From the NCBI GenBank assembly GCA_023333565.1, contig JAJKFH010003575.1, forward strand, positions 558,001-622,000: a stretch of DNA of 64,000 nucleotides, read 5' to 3'. A program made the translations under genes and the position numbers. How positions within the stretch are numbered: the stretch's first letter is position 1; each line of letters opens with the position of its first letter. The notes below the pieces were generated by a model. The model saw only the letters and a list, made by a program, of their open reading frames with translations, did no database searches and was not told the DNA's origin. Positions 13,001 through 25,454 of this stretch are shown in pieces. The stretch comes from Puffinus mauretanicus (Eukaryota > Chordata > Aves > Procellariiformes > Procellariidae).

Positions 13001-13771
13001 GGAAATTTTGCATATCCCATACATTTGTCTGTCCTAACAGTCATTCCTAGGTCAATGTGAACCAACCAGTGTATTTTGAAGTCAGCAGGATAGAGGAATT
13101 GGGAGGGGTTTGTGCTGTTTTCTTTAGCTTCAAACATTTCCTTAGTGCTTTATATCATGTATTTTATCTGGAGACGAATATGCTATAATTCTAACTGCCA
13201 TGAAGGGTAAAAAAAAAAATAAATCTGTCGCAATGAAGTTTACAGAGGAGGGGGAGGATATCCCCTTGAAAGGCTGGAGCACCCAGGGACAGCGCTGGCA
13301 AAAAAAGCTGCTGTGTTGCTGTGTCAGAAGAGCCTGAAGGGGTCTGATGCCCTTGGCCAAAGCAAAGATTGAGTCTCCATTCTCACTTCCAGCCTAAACC
13401 ACTGGACAGTCCTGGGCAGGGCTGTTGTGGTGCTGCTTCCTTGTCGTTCCCTTCATCCCATGCCCCCAAGCTTCCTGCTGAAACTATCTGTCAAATTCTG
13501 CCAAAATTTAGGATGAGTTTGGAGACAAACAAAATAATTTTGGTGCTTAAAGTTATTGATAATATTAATTTCCCAGCTTCAGTGCTTGCAGCGCATAATA
13601 AGCACTCCACCCATGGCTTGCCAGCAGGACCCGAGCTCGGGACCCGGGCTCTGGTTTCCAGTATTCGGTCTAAGGGACAGCTCTCTTACAGACCACTAAG
13701 AACCACATTTAGCCTTGAATGGCCTTTCAGCAGATGATATAACATATATTTGCTGGTCATATTATCTCCTC
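10096..13771. other. Unannotated noncoding DNA
   Basis: No exon, RNA gene or transposon is recognised. Short A-tracts occur near 11111-11124 and 13209-13219. An open frame of 117 codons lies on the minus strand at 11882-12235 and one of 122 codons on the plus strand at 13369-13737. Neither has a recognisable motif, a plausible start context or a partner exon. Confidence 0.45.
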
Positions 13772-13841
13772 TGTTGCTGGTTTTGGCTGGGAGTGAGTGG
13801 CTGTGTGGTGCTTAGTTGCCGGCTGGGGTTAAACCATGACA
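13772..13841 (+). mobile_element. Miniature ERVL-type solo LTR with perfect 5-bp TSD
   Basis: The 70 bases begin TGTTGCTGGTTTTGGCTGGG, the left end of the same LTR family found complete at 50015-50573. They switch directly to that family's right end (agtgagtggctgtgtgg ... gctggggttaaaccatgaca). The element starts TG, ends CA, and is flanked by the identical pentamer TCCTC at 13767-13771 and 13842-13846, the target duplication size of avian ERVL elements. The roughly 500-base interior is missing. The junction GGGA occurs in the family at both breakpoints as I remember it, which suggests deletion between short direct repeats. No coding sequence is present. Confidence 0.88.
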
Positions 13842-13846
13842 TCCTC
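13842..13846. repeat. Target-site duplication TCCTC (right copy)
   Basis: This matches the pentamer at 13767-13771 exactly and so brackets the miniature LTR, marking it as a genuine retroviral insertion and not a chance match. Confidence 0.85.
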
Positions 13847-13979
13847 TCACTCCATAATATACTTATTTATTTGTCTCATCGGTCTGTTATATCATTTGTA
13901 ATCTTGTTGAGAGAAAGACTGCCACATCTTACATCTTCTTACGGCACCTAGTGTAGGAGGATCCAATTTCAGTACATCT

Positions 13980-14170
13980 CTATACAATGCGATGGCCAAC
14001 GCTATTGCAGCTCTGCCAGCGGGTTACACGCGCACACGTGCACATATCAAAGGGAACGTGACCTTCTGTCCTCTCTGAAAAAAATCAGGAATAACATGTG
14101 CGGTGGAGAAATTCAGAGCACGGAGACTGCACGCGAAGAGTTTACATTAAAGCCTACGAATATTGTTTAA
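13980..14170. promoter_or_regulatory. CpG-dense patch with E-box, candidate regulatory element
   Basis: About twelve CpGs fall within roughly 175 bases, far above the neighbouring background. The patch includes an acgcgcacacgtgc run with a CACGTG E-box at 14035-14040, and a TGACCT nuclear-receptor half-site at 14059-14064. CpG retention in a methylated vertebrate genome suggests hypomethylation or selection. No transcript or exon is evident next to it. Single factor motifs are weak evidence. Confidence 0.25.
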
Positions 14171-17100
14171 AAGAAATATCGTAGTTGGGGGAGTTTTTAT
14201 CCCTGCTTTGAACTGTGGAGCCAATGGTATTTCCCCTTCACGTTCCATATTCTCTGGGGATTATTGGGATTTTCTGCCAGACTCGAGACTATCTCAACTT
14301 CATTTCCCAAAGAGCAAATATTTTATGTGAATTGCGGTTACCCAACAATGTTACTCTGAAAGCTCCTTCGGAAGAAAAAAGAAAGGAGTCGTCTGTTCGC
14401 CAGACGAGTTCCTGCTCTTATCTGTTGGAGATCATTAGTTTGGAAGCACTTCACCTGCTTGGCCTCTGCCAGGGAACCTCCCCGAAGGCATTTTGAAGGC
14501 AAAGTTCCCAGCAGAGGACTATTGCTGTGAGAGGAAAAAAAAGCACTGTTGTCTTTATTGCCACTATCACATCCTGCTCTCGTTTCAGTTTTGATTTTTT
14601 TCTAAAAATTCTCAATTCACTGGGAATTTTCTTTTGACATGCTGGAAGGTTGTTACCCTGTTAGGTCTCAAGAAATTGGAAAAGGAAGCTTTCAAAGTTT
14701 AAATGCTAAATTCCACCCAAAGACTAAGTATCTATTTGTTACTTCTGGCACCAGTGTAATGCCAAAAACCTTCAATTAGCTGCTCGCTAACCCTAAAGAT
14801 CCCTAAAATCCCATTTGTCTGTGTTCCCAGTAGCAGCACTCCATAGTGGCCTACGACAGACTTTTGGTGGTATGAAAAGGACTGACTAAGTCTTGGCATC
14901 AGCCTTTCAATATCCAGCTTACTTCTAAAATCTGATGGAGCTCATAAACCAGATGTTTCGCTGTCTCCTCTTCAGGGTTTGGTCTGGTAAAGACACCCAG
15001 ACGTTGCCAAAACAACAGTGGGGGTGCTGGGGTGTCCTTTAGCATGCTGAAGGACACTCTTATTTTGGGGAAGGAGCTTTGTCTTCAAGTCACCTGAGGG
15101 AGAGGAGACACTTGGATCCAGCATGTCATGTCTTCCATGAACGCTTTAAGACCATCTTGAGTTAAAAGGGAGAAGCTTTATTCCTTCAACATATTGCATG
15201 AGAAAGGATTTAGGTAGCACAAGAAGAAAGCTGATGAATCCTGAGAAGTGCCTTCCATCAGGTCAGCACTGGGTGGACTGGTCCTCTTCAGAGCCTGAAG
15301 ATAAAGCCCTGTCCTCCCACTACATTTTCCATTTGCTATCTTAGGTAGCTCTCTGCTCAGCAGCATAAACCTTGTCCTCGGTGCACAACAGCTTCTGCTA
15401 AATCCAAATCCAGCAGGAGCTGCCCAGGAGAGGCTAGGCACCTAAAACACCACTCCCTGTAAATCTCACCCTGGTGAAGACTACTTACTGATGTTATTAA
15501 AATAGCACCCAGAAAATAGTTCCCTCGGGGTAGGCGTTGTAAAATAAACTGAAAACAAGTCCCAAAAGTCTTTTCCCAAAGCGATTACAGTTTAATGAGA
15601 CAACAAGTGAAGGCAAGAAGCAGGTTTCCCAAGGCTGGCAAATAAATAAAAAAGCCAGGGAGAGGGACCCTGGCTCCCAGCTGCCAGGTTGGGGCTCTCT
15701 TCCATGTTTTATTATGGTTATCTCACATGATTCAGCATCTTATCTGATAATGCACTGCTCATTTAATCCTCACTCCGGGCATCCTAAAAATGCATGCAGT
15801 TTCCCGAAAACCAGGCTGACGTTTTCTTTTGGGCCTCATCCCATTCGTGCTATTTCCTCTCAGCAAAGCTCAGTAAATAATCCCTCGCTTCCTTTTATGT
15901 TCACAGCCTTCACATCTCAGCTGACTCCTACCCCGCGATCCTCCTCAGTCATCTCTGTGCCAAGCTTTACGTATCAACCTCTTTAATCCTTTCTCACACG
16001 TCTCTAGCTATCCAGGAACATGGTTCCCAGAAATGAATGACATGCTCACGTGGAGACCTACCACAGCTGTGGAGCACACCCACATCTGCAGCTTGGGAAA
16101 GGGGTGCAAGGGAAGCTCTGCTTAAACCATCTTCATCCAGTCCCCCCCTGGACCACGTGAAGCATGAAGGATACCTGGAAAGCCTCCTTCCAGCCATCTT
16201 TCAGAGGCTGGAGCAGACCAAGGTCTTTTGGACAAACTTTCCTTGAAGTTTCAAGCAGATTTTAGAGCTATTTCATAATAGTAGCGGCATGAAGGTTGTA
16301 CCTCTGCCTTCAGGTAGGGTAGTTGTAATTGCTTGAAACAGAACAGGTCCTTTAGCTAGAGTGGACAAGGAATGGGAAGACTAATGAGGGACCACTACAT
16401 GGTCCTCAAAGAGAGGAGAGGATGTCACTTATGCCTGAATTAATGCATTTGAACTTTGCATTGAATGTGAATTGAATTTTTCATGGGGGCAGAAAGAGTG
16501 AGATTCGGCTAACCCAATGCAAATATCTGAGTTATCAATTGAGCTGATGATATCCATCTGAAGAGAAATATGCAGTGACAAGGTGAAAACCACCTGTTCC
16601 TCAAGAAGATATGTAAAACAAGGCAGATGAGTCTCCAAAGCGCCTATTTCTCTCCATTGTCTGTAAAATGAACCTGGGCAACCAGAACTCCTGGGGATGC
16701 CTCCACTAGATACACATCAAAATTAGGGGAGATGAATCTCACCTAAAATGCTGCAGCAACATCAAAATGCTAACTAGACAGTGGTTTGTTTCTGAAGAGC
16801 AGTGTGATAGCAATGGGTAACCAGAGAGCAGAATGCTAACCTTAAACCAGATCTGTAAATGTGCTTTTAAGTTAAAACCCAGCTTTTGGTTCACTTTGAC
16901 TGGCAAGGTCATGTTATTGGTTATTGGAGGATTATGAGAGGGAAGTTGTGAATCCTGAAATGACCTGTAACATTTATTCACTTAAAAATTATCACTGAAA
17001 CTGTATTTTGGAGCTGTCATCCTCCTGTTTAAGTTGTGTGCAACCAGGGAGCTTAAATGATACCATATGAGCTATATGTTAAAAAAAAAAAAAAAAAACC

Positions 17101-20100
17101 CAAAACAAAAACAGAAGCAGAGGCCAGTACAGACCTGAATGAACAGTGCAAAAACAACCAAGCATCCAGCAGCAGCTCCCAACTGAGAGGTCAATGAAGT
17201 TATGAACAGGGTTATGAGACTGGTGGAAATTCAATTCGTTTTGAATTGTGGACATCAGGCCGATTAAAATGGAGTTAAATTTCAAAACTGGAGCCACAAG
17301 AGGAGAAATTGGGAACTCTTGCCACAGAACAAAGAATTTTCAGTGAAACTCTTTTCTTACAAATAATAATGGAGTCTCAGAATTTTCAACTGTTTGAGGA
17401 GCAATATTTCAACGAACGAAGGATTAATTTGTAACAACTATATTTGATATAAGTGCATAGTTCCTATCAGAAATAGCTAAATCCTCTTTTGGCAACACTT
17501 TGATAGAAGCCTCCATATTTTCTACAACTCTGGATGAGTTAAATTAGAGTCTTCCTAAGAGTCAGACAGTGAACATCTGGTTTGCATCACTGAGATCTAA
17601 AGTGTGTGTTTGCATGTGTGCAAAATAACTTCATTACTAACCTCCCCCTTTGCCGCTTGTCTTCTCTCTCTGCTTTGAGACCAGAAGAAAAAAAAAAAAA
17701 GGGAAAAAAAATCACATGCCCTGTGATCTCAACACTTCACTGAGAACAAGACCTAAGTTTCTCACAGGTTCCCTCTGAAAAAAACATCATAAGAGAATCA
17801 GCAAGGAGGAAAAATGAGATAGTCATGAAATTAGTCATAGCTGTACATTTTCCATCCCCAGAAGATGTCAAGTTTGGATTGTATTTTCTAGCTGAATATT
17901 TGTTTCAGAGGGTTAAAAAATCTTATCTGAACTAAGACTGTCCCTTTCTCCCAGACTCTCCAGCTGTATCCAGCTAAGTTGGTCTCAGAGGTCCCCAGGC
18001 TGGCTGGGCTGTTTTCTAGTAGACGCCCCTTTGCTTCAGATGTTTATCTGCTTTATCAGGAGGAGAGTCTGTGAACTTAGTGCTTGGAAGAAGAAGCTTT
18101 CAAGTCTCAGAAACTTTAAAAAAAAACGTCCAGGCATGGCTGACAAAAAAAATGAGGAAGGGGAATCAAATCAGAAGACAGAATTGGAAATAAACACTGG
18201 CAAGGAGATGTTGCTGGTCGCACATATGGCACTTACATATGCACGTACATCACATGTACTTTATATCCCTGATTCTGAATTCACTCTGTATATATAAAGT
18301 CAGCTGGACAAATTACAACTGTCCTGCAGACAAGATCTTCAGGTCAACCACTACCACCATCGCAATCACCTTCTTCAGGGCTTATCTCTGTCGGCGTGAT
18401 GTTTGTGTTGCATCAGTGCTGGTGATGGCTTAACCTTTTCTGATAGCCTGCCCTGGAACCGGACCCTTTCCCCAGGCAGCTGAATTGAAAAGGCAGTCTT
18501 CGTAACAGAGTATTCAACTCAGCCAAGAGAGAAAAATTCGCATAAAAAGAGGAATGGGACACAAAATCCAAATGTCCTGACACCACTTATTATCCTATTT
18601 ATTCTGCTCCAAGAAACTAACTGAAGAAAATGGGAGCATTTATGAAAAATCACCTGCGTGTTGCTTTTCTATCTGCTTTGGCTGCTCCACGGTGGGTCAG
18701 GTTATAGCTCAAGGTTGGGACACCAGGAGCACTGAGACCTGCTCTCCAAGTGTGAGCTGATGACCGTGGATGCATGTAAAACGTCACAATTTCTCATGCA
18801 GAACCTATGATCTTTCCTTTAATCCCAGACCTGCCTCTCCACCTCCCTGGGCCAAGGATTTCAAATGGGCAACCAAGCTGCCTCTGATGGGGAGTGCCCA
18901 GTCTCAAGCATGATAAACCCTTGCTTTGAAGGTGACAGCTCGGCTCTTTCTGTGAACAATATCTCTGTCCAGGTGCTTAAAGCTTGTGGCATCTGAAATT
19001 AGCATTTCCTACCGTGACTTTCACACACTCTTGGGATCGTAATCCAACTGCATGAATAAAGCAATCTCACCATCTGTCTGCTCAGAGGTCGGTGCCATTT
19101 GGATAACTGAATTGGAGAAGAAAGGGGAATTGTAAGGACAACTCTGAAGTAACATTTCATTTTTTCAATAGTGTATATCCATCACTGATTTCTTTGCTAG
19201 TAGTGGTACATATAATCCAGCAGATAAACAGCTCTGCTTTGGCTTTCAGTTCTGTGGAGATACATATGTTTCCAATTCATCTGCCCCGAATATTAGCATA
19301 TTTTTCTGAATATGTGTCCTGGTATGCATAGTTATCAGTCTTGCTTCTCCTACCACACCCATGGGATGATCAGCTAACCCCATGAGAAAATGCAGTGGAA
19401 GAGCAAAGGGGAAAATAACTGTAGTTTCTGAGCAAGGGGATATCTTTCTCCTAATGGAGTCCCACTGAAGCCTGGAAAAGTAAGACCCTTCACCGGCCCA
19501 GAGACCACGACACTGAAAAAATAATGTGTCAAAAATAACGCCCTACTTTGTCTTCTCTTCTGACCTGAACAATGGCAACAACAAGGATTTTTCGAGACGA
19601 GAAGCTATCAGATAATTACCTATCTGCCGATTGCTGGGACTGAATACCACTGCTGTCTTGCTCAGTGACCCAACCTCTCTCCCTCTCTCTGCTTGCTCAG
19701 CTCCTGGTGCAATGAGATAAGCAAAGCAGAACCGGAACTTGAACAACCAACAAAAGTAATGGCAATAACCGAGCAATAAGCAGATGACTTGTACCAGATC
19801 CACCCAGGTGAGCAACACAAGCCTTTGACACGACGAACAATCAGGTAGGGAAACAGATGCGGCACCATAGCATCTTCCCAGCCCAAGACCCAGGAGGCAT
19901 TTTCCCCCCTGCCAAAATATATTCCTTCAAAGCAAAGGTTGGAGGAAATCTCCATCCTTGTGGATGACAGATTGAGGACCTGGCAGAGATTTCCTTAGCG
20001 TGGGTGAGGTCCCATTCCTGGCAGTTTTGTTGTTGTCACTGCTGTTTGGTCTTGCTTCATGAAATAAAGCTGATCTTTCCTCCAGAGCATCAGCGTCTGA

Positions 20101-22564
20101 TGGCATTTATCTGCAGTTGCTTACATTAAACCAACAGCTCACTCTACACGCCTCTTCAAGACAAAAATGTGGAGGGAGTAAACGATCTTCACTGATTTAA
20201 AACTATTTTCTCTTGACCAGCCTAACCTTTCTGGCTCCGTTAACTGAGTATTATTCATTTCTCCTTTAGCTCAGCTTGAATCCTAGGAATTTCTACAGGC
20301 TTCACTGCTTGAGACATTTTAGCTAAGAATTACTACATTTTTTTTCTGTGCCACTACGTGAGGTCAAACTTGCTCAGAGAAATACAGGCAGAGGCTGCAG
20401 TTATTCTGAAGTTGTCTCATTTAGCCCTGTGGGCTTTTGGATAAGAAATCCCTCGCAATGAAATTTATCAAACTCCCCGGGTCCACAATTTTCCAGGCAA
20501 CAAGGAGCTATGTTTGGATTCGCAGCTACCCGCTCTGCTCAAATAACAGTGATGTGATTTTGACAGTCGCAGTCACAATAAATATCTAGGAGAGCTTTTT
20601 GAATTTTTAGCATGTGTTTTTTTCAGGGCACAGCTCCTTGCAGTTTGGTGAGGAGGGGAATCTTTACTCCGGGTTAATCCTCCAGGTGCCTAAAAATATT
20701 GTGAGACATTTAGGAACTGGTTCAAAACGCATTCCCTTTGACAACCACTGTGCGGGGAAAAAGTCACATATTTTTCCAGTATTCAGTCTATCTAATAAGG
20801 CTTGCTGGTGTTGCTATTTTGATGATGTGTGTCCCACCTATTCCACTCCCTGCACGCCCTTGCGTGGCAACTTGTGATGCTGAAATAGGTCTGTTGGTCT
20901 AGGTTTGGCCTACCTTCAAATTTCTTACCATTATTGTTGTTTTGGTTTAGAGGGCAATTTTCTTTTCCAAAAAACAAACCGATGTAATAACTACCATCAA
21001 GATTTGTGTTGGTACAAAAGTGCTGTATGCCACATCAGATCATCTCCTTTCACTTGCGGTAAACATGCTGTCCTAAAATAAACCTGAGTGCTCCTCTAGC
21101 TCAAAGAGGAGGCTCTGCTGTTTCATTACCTCCACGGCAGCACCAGTTGTGTGTATGGTGAAGTCTCAGGTAGAAGAACATCAAACTAAATAACAAGTAA
21201 CTCCAAATTTCTAAACAGAGATGATGTAAAGGAGATGTCTCATATCCCTTTGGAGGTTTGCAGGATTAAACTCCTGGCATGCCAGCATACAGAGGGGGTA
21301 ACGTAAAGCACTTTGGCCCACAGGCAAAATTCCTGTTAATCCAAATGTTTCCCCAAAGGACTGAGTAGGTCTCTAGGAAACAAACACCAAGAAACCAGAC
21401 AGACCACACCACCTTTTACTCATTTCTCCCAAGAACTCACCCTGGTGTGTACATGCTGCAAGAGTCCTTTCACTTTTCAGCTGCGGCCAACAAAGCTACC
21501 AACAGTTTCGCCATTTTTATCACAGACATGACATTGTTCATTCCCATTGATGAACATCTGGGTGCAATCATGAATGTATCCTCCAAGGAGTGCAGATCGT
21601 GAATCAGCAGGCTGCTTGAAAAGAAGTCCAGCCCATCAAAACTGCCAGGTCTAGAGCACGATCCACCAATACGTTATCTTCTTTGATTCTTTTTCTCCAA
21701 TTAATCTTAATTTCTATCATCCAGTTTTTGTCTCTATGGACATGACATTAAAACATGGCTTTTTATTTTCTGCCAGGGATAAAGAATTATTTCCGTTCTT
21801 ACACTTGGTGAGTCCAACGGGGCAGGCTAACCACACCAGGAAATGCAAGAAATCATGTAAGAATTTGAAGTATCTAGGAACACAACTTATTAAGAAGTGC
21901 GTGAGAAAAGAGGCTCTGGTAGTATGAGCACACGTTTAGCTCCCATGAGACTCCTATGTGAGTGCTCCTCTTCTCCTGGGGCACAGCAACCAGCCTCCCT
22001 TTGCCACACTGTCTTAATAGGATGTAAGACCTTCTCTATGCCACACTTGTGCTGGGAGGGTGACCATGTGAGTCATCAGAAAGGGATGAGATGAGCTGAT
22101 GACAGACTTCATGCTGATATGTAGGAAAATAACCACTAAATTATGTGTATATTTTGTGCCATCGTAGCTATGAATGTGAACAGATGTCCTCAGACATCAG
22201 GTCTTAGAGCATCTATCTGCGGATGTATCAATGCACTCCTAAATAAATGCTTACTGCATACTATACTGAACAAAAGTAGGTCAGACACAGCCCTCAATTG
22301 AGCCCTCAATTCTGGTTTGTCCACCCTTGTTCGTTGTTCCTTAGCTCTCTGGCTTTGTTCAGGCCTGAGCTCGGTCCAGGAGAAGAACAAGTCATGCAGT
22401 CCTCCTACACTGGTTCAGCAAGCTTTGCACCTTCGAATGTTCCTCAATGCTCTGATCCACCACCCAGAGCACTGAACACCTTTGTGGTTTCATCTCAACA
22501 CCACACCATGCTGGCAGGATCAGCACTGCCTATGTTATTTCAGATACTTTGAATGGAAACACAC
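14171..22564. other. Long unannotated noncoding stretch
   Basis: No gene or transposon is recognised over 8.4 kb apart from simple tracts (A18 at 17081-17098 and an A-rich run at 17687-17709). The longest open frames are below 100 codons and show no motifs. At 22291-22313 a short duplication repeats agccctcaatt. A stretch this free of recognisable repeats is compatible with conserved noncoding DNA, but conservation cannot be judged from one sequence. Confidence 0.4.
17081..17098 (+). repeat. A18 homopolymer
   Basis: An 18-base run of A followed by an A/C-rich tail. No AATAAA lies in the usual window upstream, so there is no sign of a retrocopy poly(A). Confidence 0.9.
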
Positions 22565-23190
22565 ATAGAATCATAGAATAATAGAATCATACAATGGTTT
22601 GGGTTGGAAGGGATCTTAAAGATCATCTAGTTCCAACCCCCCTGCCATGGGCAGGGAGACCTTCTACTAGATCAGCCCCATCCAATCTGGCCTTGAACAC
22701 TTCCAGGGATGGGGCATCCACAACTTCTCTGGGCAACTTCTAACAGTGTCTCACCACCCTCACAGTAAAGAATTTCTTCCTAATATCTAATCTGGATCTA
22801 CCCTCTTCCAGTTAAAAACCGTTACCCCTCATCTTATCCCTACACTCCCTGATGAAGAGTCCCTCCCCATCTTTCCTGTAGGCCCTCTTTAAGTACTGGA
22901 AGGCTGCCATAAGGCCTTCCCAGAGCCTTCTCTTCTCCATGCTGAACAACCCCAACTCTGTCAGCCTGTGCTTATATGGGGTGTGCTCCAGCCCCCTCAT
23001 CATCTTCATGGCCTCCTCTGGACCCGCTCCCACAGGTCCATGTCTGTCCTGTGCTGAGGACCCCTGAGCTGGACGCAGCACTGCAGGGGGGGTCTCACCA
23101 GAGCAGAGCAGAGGGGGAGAATCCCCTCCCTCGACCTGCTGGCCACGCTGCTTTGGATGCAGCCCAGGACACGGTTGGCTTTTTGGGCTC
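22565..23190 (-). mobile_element. CR1 LINE, 5'-truncated, 3' end intact
   Basis: The left edge is the antisense CR1 terminal repeat (atagaatcatagaat...), followed by 'ggtttgggttggaagggat', the hallmark of a common avian CR1 subfamily. It runs about 625 bases to 'ggttggctttttgggct', where similarity stops, as expected for 5' truncation during reverse transcription. On the minus strand it covers the end of the reverse-transcriptase ORF and the short 3' UTR. It shares its tail type with the copy at 36967 and differs from those at 30486 and 34445, so two subfamilies are present. Confidence 0.96.
22812..23012 (-). pseudogene. CR1 ORF2 C-terminal fragment (decayed)
   Basis: The minus-strand translation contains the conserved CR1 stretch reading KMMRGLEH, then ELGLFSMEKRRLW, then YLKRAYRKDGEGLF, the region just after the reverse-transcriptase domain of ORF2. 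The frame stops early at 22812, before the normal end of the protein, and the catalytic reverse-transcriptase core is missing through 5' truncation. It cannot encode an active enzyme. Confidence 0.9.
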
Positions 23191-23704
23191 ATTAGGTCTT
23201 GGAGCCACAAAGTCCAGAGTAGAGTCAAGGCTGTGTAAATTCAATGCAAAATGTTGACTCTAGAGAGTGATAACCATAAGGAATGAATATCAGCCTTAGA
23301 CCCAGTCTCAGTCGCTGTTCCTCTGACTTAGCGGCGTAGAAAGTATACACTTTCTATTAATTATAGAGGGAGCCTAGAGTGACGTGCTTGTAACGTGGAA
23401 AGCACAGCTCATTGCCTATATTTAGGTAGGATGAATCCAGGCCCTTCTAAAATGTTTACAGTGCTTTTTATTTGTGGCTTGAACCGGAAGATAGCAATTA
23501 TACATATCCCAGATGGAGAAAGATGTTTAAAGGGAGGCTTGGTTATACCAGGAACCCTGTTGCTTGCTTTTTCTGTTTAGCTGTTTGTTCATCTCTCCTA
23601 CAGAAGGAGCAGGAAATCTTTAGGGACTGGTTTTCCCTCCTCCGCCGTTTCCAAGAAACTGCACCTCTTTGATCTTTTTTAGTCTTGCAAAACCTGGGCC
23701 TGCC
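23191..23704. other. Unannotated noncoding DNA
   Basis: Nothing recognisable between the CR1 copy and the palindromic repeat. Small open frames (about 60 codons) have no motif. Confidence 0.45.
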
Positions 23705-23825
23705 CTTGTTCCAACCGAAGCAAGTGGCAAACTCACAGGATCAGATCCTTATTTGGGTGTAAATTGGCACAACCTCTGCACTTCAAAGAAATTCCCCTGA
23801 TTTACACCTCTTGCAGACCACAATC
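23705..23825. repeat. Ancient palindromic amniote repeat
   Basis: Arms ggtgtaaatt (from 23756) and gatttacacc (to 23808) are near-perfect reverse complements, around a centre containing 'cacttcaaag'. The left flank reads 'caggatcagatcctt'. This arrangement matches a dispersed palindromic repeat that I recall as common in turtle, crocodilian and bird genomes (ggtgtaaatcgg ... ccgatttacacc). The structure is MITE-like, but I cannot name the family with certainty. Confidence 0.55.
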
Positions 23826-25364
23826 CTCAAGGTCTTCATGACAGGCAGGACCCCATGCTGCCGACCTTGGTCAGTAAATTATTTAATTTAAAACAGTCAT
23901 TAAATAATCTTTAGTCTAATGTTTGTTTCTCCAGGCTGATCTGTTTACGCTGCTTGTTGCTGCTCTGCATCGTGCCAGAGCGACAGGAGGCTACAGCGAG
24001 GCTGTTCCTGCAACGTGGTGGATTTCAATGCCCGTGCTGCAGCCCGTGTCTTGGCTGTCTTCGCTTTCAAGAAGTGCAGTCTAATGATCAGATGGGGAGA
24101 GGGAAGCCAAAAAACACTGCAAAACACAAAGGTTGAAATCTCTGGTGAGCAGACTTTTCTGTTCTCCTCCCTTCTTCCCAATCAAGTTTTACCTTGAATC
24201 TAGGATTCAAAACAAAAGAAGCCCATGGTCTCCAGAGTGAGGTTATGCAGGTGATTCCTGCTGTCAGAGAAAGTTTGGGCTCACAAAGCTTTTCCCTCTG
24301 CTGGAGCCCTTATTGGGACTTTCTCTGAGCAGTCCGTTTTCATGACTTCATGTCTTGAAGCCCCCTGGACGACATCCACTATTGGGTTTATAAAGAAGAG
24401 TCTGGCAAACTGACTCTTCCTACTGCAGATAGATGCCAACGCACAGGGCCACACTGTCCTAGGAAACAGCCCAAAACCCAATGCTGACCATGCTGCGTTG
24501 CTCACTCACAGTGAAGAGAGGGCATTCCCACCCCAGAGTTTGGAGGGGCAGTGCTATGAGGTCCTTAGCAAGCTTTTCCAGGGCTTCTAGCATGAATTTT
24601 GGGGTCTCAGATTCCCAGGCAACTCCATTTCTGAGCTTTCCAGGAGCAATGACTTGCAGAGGACTCTTTTCTATGACCACTGACCTTAATTGCCCAGGAT
24701 CAGGGCCAAGTCCTCCAGAGCATCTCATCCAAAGCTTAGCTCTCTGCTTGCAATTCACTGTCCCAGGAGCAGCTCCACAGCCCTCTGTGCCCTTCTTCAC
24801 CTCTGAAGAGGGGAATAGCAGGAGGATTGTCTCCTTAACACATGCCATTTCAACTTTCATCTTTTTTCCCCCAAAACTATGTTTATGATGTTAAATCCCA
24901 ACTCCTCCCATGAAGGCATCCCTCCAATCTCCTTCTTACCCATTGGAGGAGAAAGGCTTGGTTCATTCTCCCCTGTTTGGACAACTCCTTGTCAATTCAT
25001 AAGAAAGAATGGGATTATTGATACTTGCTTTTAGATATATTTTAGACGAGCCACTTAAGAATGCAGTTTGCGATGTAGTTCTGCCAGGGATGGGTTCTCA
25101 AATGTTGCAGCTATTCTTTCAGGAAGGTCATGCTGTCATAACAAACATTTCACCAAAATAGAAACAATACCCTGGGAATCTGAACGTCAGAGTGGAAAGT
25201 CAGCTTCCTGGCAGATATTTCTAAAGTGCTTTGAAGATGTGAAGAAAGACACTGCTGCTAAGAAATATTTATTCCCCTTTTTTGTACTATGATGTTGCTG
25301 AGCTTAATTTTTTTTCTGTGTGTAATATGACAGAGGCGACATCTTCTCCACACTTGGGGATTGG
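23826..25364. other. Unannotated noncoding DNA with opposed open frames
   Basis: Both strands stay open for about 130 codons at 24459-24888, but neither translation shows a recognisable domain, signal peptide or coiled coil. I treat them as chance frames in a stop-poor stretch. Nothing else is recognised. Confidence 0.4.
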
Positions 25365-25383
25365 AAAAAAAAAAAAAAAAAAA
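25365..25383 (+). repeat. A19 homopolymer
   Basis: A 19-base run of A followed by gagaaaaact. No AATAAA lies just upstream, so a retrocopy origin is not supported. Confidence 0.9.
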
Positions 25384-25454
25384 GAGAAAAACTCTGTGAT
25401 ATCTCTGCTATCAGCAGAAATATAAACAGTGCTGATTTATGTATAGATTTTTCC

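Noticed and set aside
17081..17098. A18 tract as a retrocopy poly(A) tail
   Set aside because: No AATAAA lies 10-30 bases upstream and there is no recognisable transcript body.
22976..23257. Plus-strand 93-codon open frame in the CR1 region
   Set aside because: It is the antisense shadow of the CR1 ORF2 remnant on the minus strand.
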